64,000 nt of DNA from Mycteria americana (GCF_035582795.1 NC_134365.1:77729635-77793634), one strand, 5' to 3'; counted from the stretch's first letter, positions 26,606 to 39,916 are shown. Program-made: numbers and translations. The notes: generated from the letters alone by a model not told the origin.

Positions 26606-28734
26606 GAATGTCCATTTTTGATCATTTCCCCACATAACCTGTATTTTTAGCTATTTTCCCTTAGAATGAGTATTATCATTTTGGGACTTGTAATTTGTCT
26701 TTTATGAATGTATACTCATGATTTTCAGTAATGTAGATTTTGAAATACTGCCAGAAACGAAGGCAAATTTTTTAGAGTGAGGAACCAGTTTTGTGGCTTT
26801 TAGATATTTATTTAAAATTTCCTTCCCTAGAGGTAATTACTTAAATAGATTAGCTACCTCTGCAGGTATTTGAGGATAAATACAGGTAATATTGAGCCAA
26901 ACCAGTATATTTTTCAGGGAAAATATTTGGTTTTACTTAAGAAAAATGTATCCATTTAAATATTTTATCTAAATATGATAATGTTTTATACATTCAGGCA
27001 AGATCGTATGTAGGATTACAATAATGCATTTAGCCTTGACAAATGTTCAGTCTATTTGAAAATCTTAGAGTATTGCAGTGTTTAAATGTAAAATATATTG
27101 GATATATTGTAAAGTGGAAGTTTAAGGTGAAAACAAAGCAATATTATTAGGTTGTGTTTCTTTTTTAAATTGAATAAATTAACAGTTATTTTTATGGATG
27201 AGAATTTGATTCAGAAAATGATACTGCTGATGAGCCAAAATAAAATTAAATCTTCATAAACAGAATATTCAGCTACTGTAGTTTTGGGAACCTAGGTAGG
27301 GAAATGAGAAAAAGTAATTTAAAATCTTACAATCATCATTCAAAATAAGACTATCTAAGAAGGTATCTAAGTGGTAACTGCTTTAAATAAATACAGAATT
27401 AGATTTCATAGGTAAATGTGCAATTTTTGTGTTTTCTGAATGCATTCATCTATCCCTTTTTCTTGATGCCAGGTCAGAACTTGGGCATATAGTAGGTACA
27501 GTATATTTTTGGGGGGAACTCCACAGAAGTGGATGTTAGGGCATTGTTCCAAAAGACAACTAATTTATCTCATTTCCTACTTGCTCTGTCTATATAATCT
27601 TTTTATGACAGTTAAAGCTAGCAAGTACATTAGTATCCTTTATAAAAAAAGTAATGAGAGAAACGTATAATATTTGTGTTTGAGAGCAATGTAAGAAAGC
27701 TAATTTGAAGAAAAAAAATTAATTTCAGTGAAGAATTTTGTCATATCGTATTTGATAGGTCATTATAATCAGCAAAGGAGAACAAGGATGTGTGTTTTAG
27801 CATGGTGAGGAATATCTTGGGGGATTTTGTTCTTTCTTTTCCAATACAGGTTAAGGTAATTTCAATCACAGAGAAATAAGAGATCTTATTTAAGTCACTG
27901 AATTTTTTTCACATTACAAAACAGATTGCTCCGTGCCCTGTAGATCTGCAGTTAACAAATACGTGATATATATGATGAGGCACTGAAGTATTCATTGATA
28001 GGTGAAATAGGAGATTCTAAACAGAAGAGGATAGATCTTGCATTTCTTCTCATTGAAGTCAGTAGGATTTTGAGGCATACAAGTAACTCAGAATTATGCC
28101 CCCTGGTTTTGGTTACATGAGTGGGAATAGCTCTGACTTCCAGGGAAGAGATAAGGTTGCAGAACTGAGTATTATTTGACTTCTAACAGGTAGCAAATTT
28201 AGATTTGCTGGCACAGAAAAGCATCTCAGACATGTTTTAAAAAAACCACCCAAAGAGTCCCCTTAGTAAATCATGAGGATGGTGTAACTTCTTTCAGCAG
28301 AAGCCACTGAAGAGAGCAGAGACTGAACAATGGGATGCTTAAGATCTCTTTCAATGAAGATACACCATAGGCAAAGGTTTTTGAAAATACCATAGTGGAG
28401 CATATGTGCTCTAGTTACCAGATGAGGATTGTGAAATCCATGGTAAGAGCCATGGTAAAGAGGCATTTGTAAAGGTTTTATTCCAATTTTTGACCTTAAG
28501 ACAACTTTACAAACTTGCATAGCAATGTACCTACATGTTATGCCCTGAGGAGCAGATGGAGCAGTGTACGTTGCCATCTCATGGTACCCACAGAATGGAT
28601 TGGTGAGCGCGTTGCATTTTTTTTTTTTGTGGAGATAAATCTGCATTACAAAACTTACCCTCATTTGTACATTTATTTGCTGCTTAAAACCGGGGATTTC
28701 TTAGCCTGTGTGGGTATGAAGTTAGAGCTGCCCT

Positions 28735-28875
28735 TCAGTGGTGGTCTCTGCAGCGGAGGCCTGAGGCACGCAGGCGGGCCAGGGAAGCGTGCCAGGCCTG
28801 GCGCGGGTGCAGCCCCTCTCTCTGTGCTGGGGATGGAGGGCTGCAGGCTTGAAGGCTGTCACCCTGGCACGTTTC
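28735..28875. other. Isolated GC- and CpG-rich patch in the 5' intron
   Basis: About 140 bases rich in GC with several CG dinucleotides (for example GCACGCAGGCGGGCC and CTGGCGCGGG), set in AT-rich intron. No exon structure or recognised repeat. Could be an intragenic regulatory element, a small alternative promoter or a biased-conversion spot. Confidence 0.4.
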
Positions 28876-29460
28876 ACCACCGTTAAACTGGCATTTAGAA
28901 AAACTAATGCTCTCAAATGCTGTACTGCTTCTGTAGCTAAGTAGGGTTAGGTTTCCCGGCAGGATTTCTAGGTCACTGCAGTCATCATGAAGAACTCTGG
29001 GAGGTTTGTAAGAGTGGTAAACACCTTAAATGGCACCACAGGTTATGAGATTGTAATTCAGTTATCCTTGAGGAGTCTGTTGGTTTTTTAATGCTGTTTA
29101 GTTCTCATTGACACAAATTGCAGGTACATAAAGTGTTTGCTTTGGGAAAAGGGGGCTTATAAGTGCATATTGCACTTCAATACATTGCAGTTTTATTTGT
29201 TTATTTTTTAAATGCAATGGGAAATGTTTCTATCTATGACAAATCGTATTTGTTTTGAAAGCCTAATGATTCCATCAGTAGAAATGTGCATGATCAACCT
29301 TAAGATCTACAAGTGTCTCGATGACATTTGATTATGCTGCCTTCACTTGTCCTCACTTGTCCTTGTCATTTGTCAAGTGAGTCCAAACCAGTCTGCTAAG
29401 GGTAGACTTGGTGGTTTTGGTTTGCCAGGACTTGCATTCTGTTTCAGAAAATGAGGAGGA

Positions 29461-29505
29461 GGAAGAGGAGAGTGTATCCCTTCGGAAGAGGAGAGTGTAT
29501 CCCTT
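29461..29505. repeat. 22-bp duplication, period 23
   Basis: GGAAGAGGAGAGTGTATCCC TT occurs at 29461-29482 and again at 29484-29505. A shorter 10-bp tandem (TCACTTGTCC twice, 29343-29362) lies just upstream. Confidence 0.93.
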
Positions 29506-32054
29506 TGGAAAAGCTTTAATCTGCAGAGTGATTTGACTGGCTCATCCTTTCTCACAGAATAATGCCTTTTTAGGATCATTTCAGTATTCATTTCCTGATG
29601 GCAGAACTGAAGATAGCAGACTAATTCCATTGATTGGCTTCTATCTGGAGTATCTGAAATGGGTATTTTACACAGCAAAAAACCTTTAGCATTTTCAGCC
29701 TGTTTCTCATTGTAAGTGATTGCTTTATTGATTCCAGTATGTTCACTTACTGCTGGTCAGTCTATAACGAGCTTTTTGGGGGGGGGGTTAAACCAAAACC
29801 AGTAATTTGTGATAACGAAGCCAATCACTAGTGGTTATAGGTATGTTACTATGACAATTGGGACCATTGCTGCAGAATATTCTGTAGCGCTTTTTTTGGG
29901 GTTTAAATAAAGGGTCTACTTCCCTGTGTAAAGGATGACCTAACAGTTTATGAAGAGCACTGTAGTGCAGTATAGGAGAAGACCTGAACCCTTTATGAAG
30001 CTCTTGGAAGGGTTTCTGGTTAACAGTATCCAAAATGTCCACAAGAAGCAAGTGTGTCACTATGGGGTCTATGACAAACTCTCATGTGCTTCTTTAAGGT
30101 ATTTTACTGCTGTTGTCTTACTGGCTTTCCCTGAAAAAATATGGCTTTGATGTTTTATAGCTGAATGAAAACGCCTTTTTTTTTTTGATACCACATTTCA
30201 TTTCTTCATTGCCTCCCCGTATCCCAGCTTGTCAGACTCTGAACAAAACTAACATGTTTTCTGTAGCTACCTCTTTGCCACTGATCTTGGTACTGCTGAG
30301 AGTCCCAGCATCCTCTTCTTTCTTTATGTTATTTCACTGTTATTAGTGCAAAATCTGGCAACTGCCTCTCTTGAACTCTTCCTGGGGTACACTATAGTCA
30401 TGTTGTGCTTCTTGACCTCCAGATTTTTTGTAACCTAGAGAAGCTCATTGCTCAACAGATAACTCCTTCACAGCTTTCTCTCTTAATTTATAACTTATTT
30501 TTTATTACGTAATCATCACCAGTATTTTATCTTGGTTTCTAATTATTATTTCAGTGACATCTGCTTGAGCCATGTTGTTTTCAAGTCTAGATTCCTATTT
30601 TGTGTTGCTGGAATAATTTTCAAGTAGTCTCAGTGTTGTTTTTAGGCTCGAGACAAAGGGTAGATGATGGAGGGAACAGCGTGGATGATGGAATGAGATA
30701 TAGCAAGAGACAGTGGACACGAGAAGGATGAACGTAGAATAAAGCAGAATCTGTGAGTGAAGAAGTGAGATTAAAATAAAATGTTGGCTTGAAATGGAAA
30801 AAAGAGAAATGGGATGCGTAAATAGGCTGGAAAATTCATGTAAAACAGGGAAATAATTATGCCAGCTATACAAGAAGGCTGTGAGATGAAAATACCAGAA
30901 ATTTCAGGCTGAAAAAGTAAGAAAATCTTAGTACAAAGATTTATTTGAGGACCTCATCAAAGGACTTAAATATATGTCTGGGTTCAAGCACCTGCCTAGT
31001 CCAGTAATTCCTTACGAGAGATGTTGCAATCCACATAGTTTGTGGCCTGATGAAGCCTTCTGAAGATGGTGGAGCAGTGTCCATTGTACACAGTGGGCTT
31101 TGGGTCAGAGCTCTGTGAACATTTGAACACATGCTGGAGAAAGCAGCAGAAAAATAATGTATGGAGAACATTCCTGCCATCAGTTAGAAGATGGCTTAGC
31201 TGATTTAATAGCTTTTTCTCAGTCTGTGATTCTAACAGCCAGGTTTGTGATATTTATTTTAGTATTCATGTTCTTGCAGTCCTTTTTACATTTCTCTGTT
31301 TTTCCCTGGCAGACATCCCGCAGCTCCGTAAGTCTGGGGGAAGAGGATGGTTAGCATGTTGTTGCTGTGGGGATTTGAGTCTTAATGCTCTGTGTTGGTA
31401 ATGCTGGGCATATAATTTTAAAACTTGCATGCTATAGAAGCAGATAATTATTTCCTTGCTTCATTTTATACTCTGGTTTGGGAAAGGAAGAAATTTCAGC
31501 ATATTAAAAGAAAGAAAAAGTTACGATTTGGGGGACGATTGGAAATGGAAACAGAAAGAGGGGAGTAATGGGTGTCAGTCTGGTTATCAGTCAAGCTGGA
31601 AAGAGACAGCTTGTTCTGTCGAACACCAAGAATGTTAGTAGTCAGCCAACCACTTATGCAGGAAGAAAACCCTAGACTGAAAGGTAAGGTTCAAAGACAT
31701 CTGTGTATGTTTCTGAAATGAGCTTGAATTAAGCTTGCTATTGAATTATGCTTACTGATTATGTGTGTTACATATCTGATTTTTGTTTAGCACAGGCTAT
31801 TCATATGATTGCAGTTATTTTATTTTTATTGCAGGATCTGGCGCTTTCTTTTCTTCTCCAGTCTTGGATGCTTTTTATGTGTCCAGGGTTGATGTTGGGT
31901 GACTGTCATTTGGCAGAAGGTTTAGCAGTGCTGTGGCATATCTTTTTTTTTTTTCCTTTTTTTTTTTCTTACCTCAAGTGAAATACGTTGTCTTCCCATT
32001 TTCTACATGTTTATATGGTGAACTTCTTGCTGAATGTCTGTGGCTAGCATCCTC

Positions 32055-32130
32055 TCAAGCTGGCCTAATGGTGTGATTCACACGCTCTCCCATGTGCAAG
32101 GATTGATTCCCTGCTTAAAAGAACTCTTCA
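32055..32130 (+). mobile_element. Possible second tRNA-SINE head
   Basis: TGGCCTAATGG resembles an A box and GGATTGATTCC a B box about 35 bases downstream, a similar layout to the SINE at 18.24 kb. Both boxes carry mismatches and no cloverleaf is supported. Confidence 0.3.
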
Positions 32131-32554
32131 GCACTAAAGGGTGTATCAGCGGTGTGCTGGCTGTGGTTTGTTTCTGTTCGCAAACAAATTTGTTCTTTTG
32201 AGTTAGTTTGTGTTGGTAAGTGCTATTTTCCACTTACCCAGAAAGAGGAAGCAGAGTTTGAGTGGATATTGGGGTACCTGCATACATCTGCTGTTTCTGC
32301 AGCAGATTTGGTGTATAACTTGGGAGAAGTCATAAAAGACAGGACCTAAAGAGGAGGCTGACAGAGGCCGTTTTCTCTGCTGCTGTGAGCTCCTGAGAAC
32401 TTACTAAGGCCAAAGGGAGATTCTAGGTTCTTAAGGCGGTGCCTTAACTCCTTTGTAACTGAAGTTCAGTTGTGTGTAAAGTGGGCATAATCCCTGAATT
32501 ATAAAACAAAGGCTGTGTTTTTCAGGTAGTTTGAAATCCTTATGTAGAGCTGTG

Positions 32555-32650
32555 GAATCATAAATTATTAATCTTACTGGAGAATATTTCTAGAGGTCAC
32601 CAGTTCTAATAGTTTCTTTCAAACAGAAGTAGGTTCACTTAGAACAGTTT
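32555..32650 (-). mobile_element. Possible old CR1 3' end, antisense
   Basis: GGAATCATAAATTATTAATC followed by TTTCTAGAGGTCACCAGTTC resembles a decayed minus-strand CR1 terminus. The similarity is short and continuation into the family body is unclear, so this is tentative. Confidence 0.3.
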
Positions 32651-33159
32651 GCCCCCTATAAAATCTCTGACCTTGCCTATTCAAACTTCTTTACAAATGC
32701 ATCATTTAATACAGGAAGCTCCTCAGGGAGGGTTCTTCACATCTGCCATCATAATTTCTTATTTCCTAAATGCAGCAATTTGTACTTCATTATTCTTACA
32801 AGGATCATGCCTCCCTTCCCTCCCCCTGCTCTGGCACATTCCTTTGTGCCGCTGCTTGTTCCGTAGCCCGAAGAAGGCATCTGAGAGTGTTTAAAATCCA
32901 AAATTTTCTTTGTTGTTATTCTGCCATTTCCTTACCACGCAATTCTAGGGGAGGACATGAAGGAATCTGCTCTTTTATCCTCACACTGTTTTCCTGCAGG
33001 TTGTTAGTGACAGCAAGTTGTTATCATTTTACAGCTATTCAGCAAGTAACAAAACTGAGCTGAATCTCTCCTTTCAGTTTCCTAAGGACAAGATTTCCCA
33101 AAACAAAAATACACCAGCCACTTCTTGGAGCACTTAACATCTGTAGTAGTTAAGCAAAG

Positions 33160-33255
33160 GACTGAAGCCCAGATTTTTAAAGATGCTTAGGTGCTTGACT
33201 GCCACTAGAACTGAATTGGACCTAAGTACCTGTAAAGAGCTTTAAAAATTTGAGT
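33160..33255. repeat. Imperfect inverted repeat (MITE-like)
   Basis: CAGATTTTTAAAG and CTTAGGTGCTTGACTGCC on the left mirror GGACCTAAGTACC and CTTTAAAAATTTG on the right. The motif resembles short palindromic nonautonomous DNA repeats (AGGCACCTAA type) of reptile genomes. Degenerate; family not named. Confidence 0.35.
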
Positions 33256-34573
33256 GACTATGAAGACCTCCCTCATCCATCACTCTTGGCAGTGGTCCCT
33301 TCAGAATGGAAGTAAGGCACATCAGCAAGGTCACATAAAATACTTGTAGTCCTGCTTTCCAGAAACTGCACATATTAAGTGAATTGCTGCATTCTAGCAT
33401 GGCTTTTCATGAAATACATCTTCTGAAGCAGATTACTTATATTCCCTAGAAGAAAAGAGCCCTTGCTTGCATGAAAGTAAATATTTAAGACAGACAACTT
33501 TTAAAAAGGATACAAAATTATACTGTAAAAATACCCACTTTTATACCATATAATCCATTTTTTATTAAAACTGGGAAATAAAGTAGAATTCACATTTAAA
33601 TTACTTTCTGCTGTTTCATTCCAGTTGGTTTCACTTTGCTGTTCGTCTACCCATTTTCAGTGCTGCTGTTCTAGACTTGCATAATGTTCAGGGAAAAATT
33701 TATTCCCAAACATAAAACCTGTATGGATTTTACTTTTTTTAATGTTTAATAACATTTAACTGTGTGTTAGCCTTTGAATCACTTTCTTTTCCAGTGAATC
33801 CAGAATGTTGGGCTAGTGCTGACTGAGAAGAGAATGTGTTGGAAGGGGGGAGCCCTTCGCATCTGTGTCAGGAGTTCCTTCAGTGATGCTATAAACCAGG
33901 AGCATGTGCCCAGAAGGCCGTTTGCTCTGTTCCTTAGGATGTAAAGAACAACCACTTGCAATGCTTCCCCGTAATAAGTGGCACGGACTTTCTGAAGAAT
34001 TGGTTAAACTGATGCTTGTTTAATTAACTCGCATTTTAGTTGTGCACAGCCATGTATTCAGTTTCAGGTTTGGTGATTTTTTTGTGAAGGAGGATGGGGA
34101 ATAAACATTCAGTAATGCAATAAAAAAAGAAAGGAGAGTAAAAGTTTGTGTTGAAGAAACATTATTATTTGACGCACCATTCTGAAGAATGACTGCCTTG
34201 TCTTTTAGATTTTTATTAAATGTCTGAAATATTTGAGCAAGTTGCCCCTGTGTTCTTTAGCAAGTTTACTTCCACTCCCTGCTACCCACCTCCAACTAAA
34301 GTACGTTCATCAAATTGCTGGGTTGGAAAGGTTTGTGATGAGTTCTTTGAGCTGTGTGTCTTCATCGCTCCATATCCCCCCTTCATCTTCATCTCATATC
34401 AAATTCCAAACAGATTAACTGTCAAACAGTTATGCTCCATCTCTTCAATCTGCTTTTAGGTTTTTCAAAGGGGAGTGTGCTGATTAGGTAAGGAGATGAC
34501 ATGGTCTTCTTCCGTCGATGTAGGAAGATAGCAGATATGATCGCCTGAAAAAGCTGAACTACACAGTGCAAGC

Positions 34574-34725
34574 ATGGCTTTCGCCCAGTCGCACATTATG
34601 GCAGCTAGAAGGCATCAGCACAGTAGACTCATAATTGAAGTGGATGAGTACAGCTCCAACCCCACACAGGCTTTCACGTTCTACAACATTAACCAGGGAC
34701 GTTTTCAGCCCCCACATGTGCAAAT
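34574..34725 (+). CDS. MPPED1: MPPED1 first coding exon (residues 1-50 plus 2 nt)
   Basis: This exon encodes the N-terminal tail that precedes the phosphoesterase domain, beginning MAFAQSHIMAARRHQH and ending in QGRFQPPHVQ, with AT of the next Met codon before the donor. The start codon at 34574 sits in a good context (A at -3, G at +4). In the same frame TGA occurs at 34538-34540, so the protein cannot be extended upstream within this exon; a second Met at residue 9 is an alternative start. The likely acceptor is the AG at 34522-34523 after a pyrimidine-rich stretch, giving a 5' untranslated part of 50 bases. The donor is GTAAGT starting at 34726 (phase 2). No signal peptide or membrane segment is visible, consistent with a cytosolic enzyme. 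Identity is firm; the exact 5' edge of the exon is inferred. Confidence 0.95.
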
Positions 34726-37700
34726 GTAAGTATTATAGTTTTGTTATTGCTCTAGCACAGCCTTCTGAATTGTTATTGCCTTGTCGATGTGGTATTTGAT
34801 GGACCAGTCAAAAATAATTCAAAGAACACTGTTTTCCTGCATTTCTAATAATAATTACTATAATGATACAAAATCAGTCCGTTTGGAAAGTATAAGTACT
34901 TTGTTAAAGGATGGGAGAAAGATCACTCCACTAGCATAACTTTAATACATAATACTTACATATTAAAAAGAGAAATAAACAACAAGCGGTGGTAATAAAA
35001 TAAGACATGCTACAAGGGTGATACTTTCTGCAATCTTAATAATGTTTGTTTGCATCGTGCACTTGCTTATTGATGTAAATAGTTGTTGAAAATACCAAGC
35101 CTGTATCTGTACAACACATACTGTTTGGTTAGTTATATTACAGCTACATACAAGGGAAAAATCACATCAATAAATAAAATAGTGTGGGCATCCATCCGAC
35201 AACTTACTTTCATACTGATGTGGTGAAGATGCCAAGTGCTTAAAGAGTAATTAAAATAATGTGTTTGTTTCTGACTTCTTATATAATGACAACATCAGTA
35301 AAATTAACTGCTCTAAATGATTTACTTGTAATGTAAAGTGGAGAATTATAATTACAAAATGAAACCTGCCATAAAGTTTAAAGCCAGAAGGAAGAGCAAA
35401 ACAGTAAAGCTATTACAAATAAATTAAGTATAAAATTCTACTGTAAAATATTTTTATAGGGAATAAAAATGTCTGCACCATTTTATTGTGTTTATTAAAG
35501 AGAGAAGCAGCCTTATCTTTAGATCAGAAGGCTAGTTTTCATTTTTTTAGAGGAAACTTTAATTCCTTTAGGAAGACTGAATAAATAATCACCTCATTCA
35601 CATTTTTGGTGTTTAATGCGATTTGGTAATTTGCAAACATAGGCCATGATTTCTGCAGTTAAAAAACTCAGCAATTATGACTGGTTGAATGCTATGTGTA
35701 TATTTAGTGAATACTTATGTACATTCTTTGGCATAAATTAGATATTATATTAAAAAAATCTGAAGACTAACAGATATACCAGGGTGGTGAGCAAACACTC
35801 AGTTTTTGGGGGCAGTGCATTAGCTTGTGGTCTATGTTGGGGGTTTTTAGGTCCTATTGAAATGCAAACAGTAAAATGAGTTGAGTGTTAGCACTGGGAA
35901 ACATGTTTTGTTTATAGAGCTGGCAAATGGTAGCAAAAGTACAAACAAACAAACAAATGTGGGTTCAGAAATACTTTTACAAATAAAAATGCTGAATGCA
36001 GGTTGCTTTATTTGTCGAGGCTTAGCCATTCTTTGCGAATATTCAGACAGTTCCTGGGCACTCATGAATTTGTTCACTGGTCTTAAAAGCTGAATGCTTT
36101 TTACTGGGCTGAAAATAAGTTTTTTATTAGTATCCACTTGGTACTCAACAATATGCAGTTTAAACTTCTAACCAGTCACAAATCATATTACTGGAGGGCT
36201 CAGACAATCAACTGCATGATAGAAGTTCAGCACCTAAGCAAGTAGTTGGAAATAAGCTGTCCTTAGAAAATGGTTCCTCAGAAGAGTTTAGCAGTCTGTC
36301 ATGAATGATTAATACTATTGAAGAAGGTTGTGCAAATAGAAAAACAGGCTAAATCAATTGAAACATTTACCACAGTCTGACCTAGTCTTTCTCTTGGTAC
36401 AGAAATTGTAAATAATGTTTCTGAATACCAGCAGGATTGCTTTTACCTCCTACCAATGAATAGAATAGTAACAAAGAAGGGAAAAGTAGACATAAAAAGT
36501 GTAACAAAAGCACCTTTTATTCATGTGATTGTTATGGGTGAAATCTTAGCCCTGCTTTAGTCCATGCAAGTTTTATCGTTAACTTCAGGGAGGTGAGGGC
36601 TTTGCCTTGTCTTCGTGTGTAGTTCAAAATACCTAGATTAGTGACATTGCAGGCAATCATAAACAGATTTCACATAGACCTGTTGACATTTGAACTTGTA
36701 GTAAACTACTTAACCACAGGGGGTTTTTTGTGCTCCTTTCCTGAATTCAATCTTGCAGCTCTTCCTTGGCCCTCCGTGCAGTTTTATATTTCTTGTTTCA
36801 CTTCTTAGCACCTATGACATGCTGACAGCCCTTTCCTAGCCCCATCTTAGTCTAGCATCCCTATGCCTGTGAGATGACTGGGTTGCTACTGACAAGAAGG
36901 GTGGTAAATTCTGACAGTGTTTTCAAGTCCATCAGTAGTTTCTGGGAAGTTCCTGTCTTGCTCCTTTGTGAAACCACTGAAATCTAGTGTATAAACTAAC
37001 CTCTGGCAGGGTTTTGCTCTGAGATTTTTTAACTTTGCTTTTCAATTTCTCTGCAAGTTTTCATACTGGTTTAAAGAAAAACAAAAGCATTTGCACAAAA
37101 ATAATCAGCAGATCTTTATTCCTCTGCTCACGCTGTAAGCAGTGCATTGGGTGTTGGTGTGACAGCTGCTGTGGGAATGCGTTACACAAGAATATGGGGA
37201 TTGAGCCTTCAGAAATTATTTCCAGTAATACAACTTAAATGTGTTTGTGAAACCTGACATATGTTTTTACCTATATCCAGCGCCAGTGTGTGCATATCAC
37301 TTCAGTGAAAATCTGCATCTCATTTATTTGTTTTTCTGTATTGATGCCTTTTTCCCATGAAAATTCTCTGGCCCGTTGCACAGGATTTAAAAGTTATACA
37401 TACCTCAGCAACCAGGAAAATGCTGTCCACATCTTCCCCATCCCCATCCAAACTGTAAGAAAAAGCGTATGTATTACGTGCTGCATGGGTTGCCATGGTA
37501 AGTCTGTTGTTTTTCCCATTCAGCTTCAGAGGAGCAACATGTGAAATGCATGCTACTCCCAAACACCCAGCTTACTGCTGTGCTGAGCTTTAAAAGATCT
37601 CTGAAGGAGAAGAAGCACCTGCTTTAAAGGCTACTCTACCATGAAAAGTCAAAAAGTGGTGTTTTAGACCAGTCCATATCCTTATGTTGTGCCAGGGTAG

Positions 37701-39916
37701 TATGCGTAATTTAAACCTGGCTTTCTAATACGGCCTGTAACTCACTTTGAGAAGTGCTGGGCAGGGAGAGCAATAATCAGAAATTTGTTTACTGACTGAT
37801 GTTTAATCTTTTTAGCTTAAGTGGCTGCAACGATAGCCAGGGTCAGCTCTGCCACATTTTTATCCAGCCATCCCAGTTCATTTTGAGGAGGAACTCCATG
37901 AACTGAATGCATTACCCTTCACACAGCTCGCACCTTATGACAAGCCTCACTCACTAGTCTAAACCCCACCATTCACCATCCATATTCCTTTGGCCCCGTG
38001 CTACCTCCACTCACCACCCATGAAGCTTGCTCTGTGGTAGCTCTCTTCCCTCCAAAACAGAGGCATTTTTAACATGGGATGGCAGCCATGCAGCTGCACT
38101 GTTGGAGGTTGTGACCTCCTATGCCTAACTCCCCCTGCATCTCTCTTGTTTTCATCTGCCCTTCTACATGTGCCTGTGGTCCTCTCACAACATACACACT
38201 CCCTCAGCCCTACACGCAGGGTTTGCAGCTGGTCTCTCTCAGGGTCCAAATGTTCCACTCTTTGTCAGCCAAGTTTTACAGTTTCCAGTATGTGCTTGCT
38301 TACATATCCCGCTAGCATGTACATACTGCTGGGTATTCATTAGGTATGATTTGATCAGAGCTGGTTTTACTCCTTACCTCACATTTGGTTACTTACTGTT
38401 CAAAAACTGGAACTTCAGAAAGATGACTACAGGGTACTTGTACTAAAAGGCTGTTTTTCCAGTACTGCTGTAAAAAACCCAACGTTTCTTCTTCCTAAAA
38501 AAGTATAGGAAAGTCAGGTACAAACTAATTTGTTCATACTCTAGTTTTGTAGATACAGTGTAGAAAATGCTAAGAACTTTTTCTATATTTAACAAGATTT
38601 AAATGTTTTAGATTTATTCCTGACTCTCTCACTAGTCTTGTGAAGTTGTCAAAAACACCTCAGTTTACCCGCCTATAAATTTCGTAGAATTCTTCTTTGA
38701 CTTAGAGAAAAGATTGCATGATTAAAGATTATTATCATATGTCTTTCAAGCAGTAGAACGACTTCTGAAAATTTACCCAGTAAACAGGGGTAGTATTATT
38801 AATAGCAAAGATCTCTAACTTTTTTCCTGAGTTTATTTATATAAAAGTAAGCTCCTGAATTGAAGCACAACCCGCAAGGGATAGGAATATGTATTACATA
38901 CTGCAACAGTGAACAAAACTAATTTTATTTGTCCTTTCAAAATAAATGTTGTAAAAGTAAAATAATTCGTAACAATTCTGTATATCTCTCTGGTTTCTAG
39001 TGACATAAATATAACTCCTGCATCTCTAGCTTTTTGATTTTATTCCACCAGAATTCCCCAACTGGAATAGTAGATATGGTATAGCTGCATATAGATACAT
39101 TTGCTTCTATATATTCTAACAAAATATGGATTGAGGGTAAAAAGATTGAGTTGAAAATTAGTATTCCTCATATAGCAGAGAGGTGTTCTCTGCTTTCCCC
39201 TTCTAAATCATAAGCAAGTCTCATCAAACTGGGTCAGATCTTTTCGTTTCCTCAGTTTTGAATATCGAGATTGGGCTCTGAACAATGCAGCCTCACCCCT
39301 CACAGCATCTGATTTCATTTAGTATAATTAAGCCCAGAAAGTTGCCACATTTGTCCTGACAATAGTCAGGCTTGAACGTACATTTACAGCAGTTGTCAGG
39401 AGAGTTCTTATCTTGCATTGCATTAACACACTGAAACGTATCTCCAAAATGTGTTAATTAAATTTGCTGGACTTATATAACTCGCAGAAAAAAGTTATGA
39501 TTAGAAAAAATGCTTTTAAATGTTTTTATGTATCTAAAATAAATCTTTTCCCTGCGTACTGTGTAATCATATTTAAACAATTAAATGGGATAGTACTGTT
39601 CCTTTGAAACTGGCAATGCCTTTGATTTATTTGTAAGTATTTGTTTCAGAGTTACTGCCATAGTTCAATCTCTTTTCCTTAATCTCTTTAAATTAATCCA
39701 TCTACCCAACAAATACTGAAAATGTTGTGATGTGAACATCAAGAATTTTTACACCTCCCATTAGTGTTAGGTTTGTTTTAATAAATCCCTTCCATCAGGC
39801 AGATCTAGAAGTCTGTGTAATCTTTTGTAAAGGTAAAAAATAGTATTAGAATTGCAAAGTAGACACTAAGAAGTACATAAGTACTTTATAACCTTGTTAT
39901 GATGCGTTTCCTGCAG
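34726..39916 (+). other. MPPED1 intron between coding exons 1 and 2
   Basis: A phase-2 GT-AG intron of about 5.2 kb, AT-rich throughout. One MIR-like fragment is recognisable near 38.62-38.75 kb. Segment 37.9-38.35 kb is pyrimidine-rich and holds several short frames without recognisable protein similarity. Nothing else gene-like was seen. Confidence 0.9.
38615..38745 (+). mobile_element. MIR-core-like fragment
   Basis: CACCTCAGTTTACCCGCCTA TAAAT corresponds to the conserved CCTCAGTTTCC..CTGTAAAAT block of MIR, with GATTATTATCAT downstream. Diverged. Confidence 0.4.

Larger units (their letters stand above)
20344..34523 (+). other. Long 5' intron of MPPED1 (inferred)
   Basis: Between the CpG island and the first coding exon there are about 14 kb with no credible coding exon. 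Content is mostly unique AT-rich DNA, especially 26.6-28.3 kb, with an L2/SINE tail near 24.2 kb, an isolated GC-rich patch at 28.74-28.87 kb, a 23-bp duplication at 29.46 kb, a possible tRNA-SINE head near 32.08 kb, a possible old CR1 end near 32.56 kb and a MITE-like inverted repeat near 33.2 kb. The long repeat-poor AT-rich segments are where conserved noncoding enhancers would be sought, but none can be proven without alignment. Confidence 0.6.

Noticed and set aside
28263..28664. 133-codon minus-strand frame
   Set aside because: No family similarity; includes a Lys run from a T homopolymer. Chance frame in the intron.
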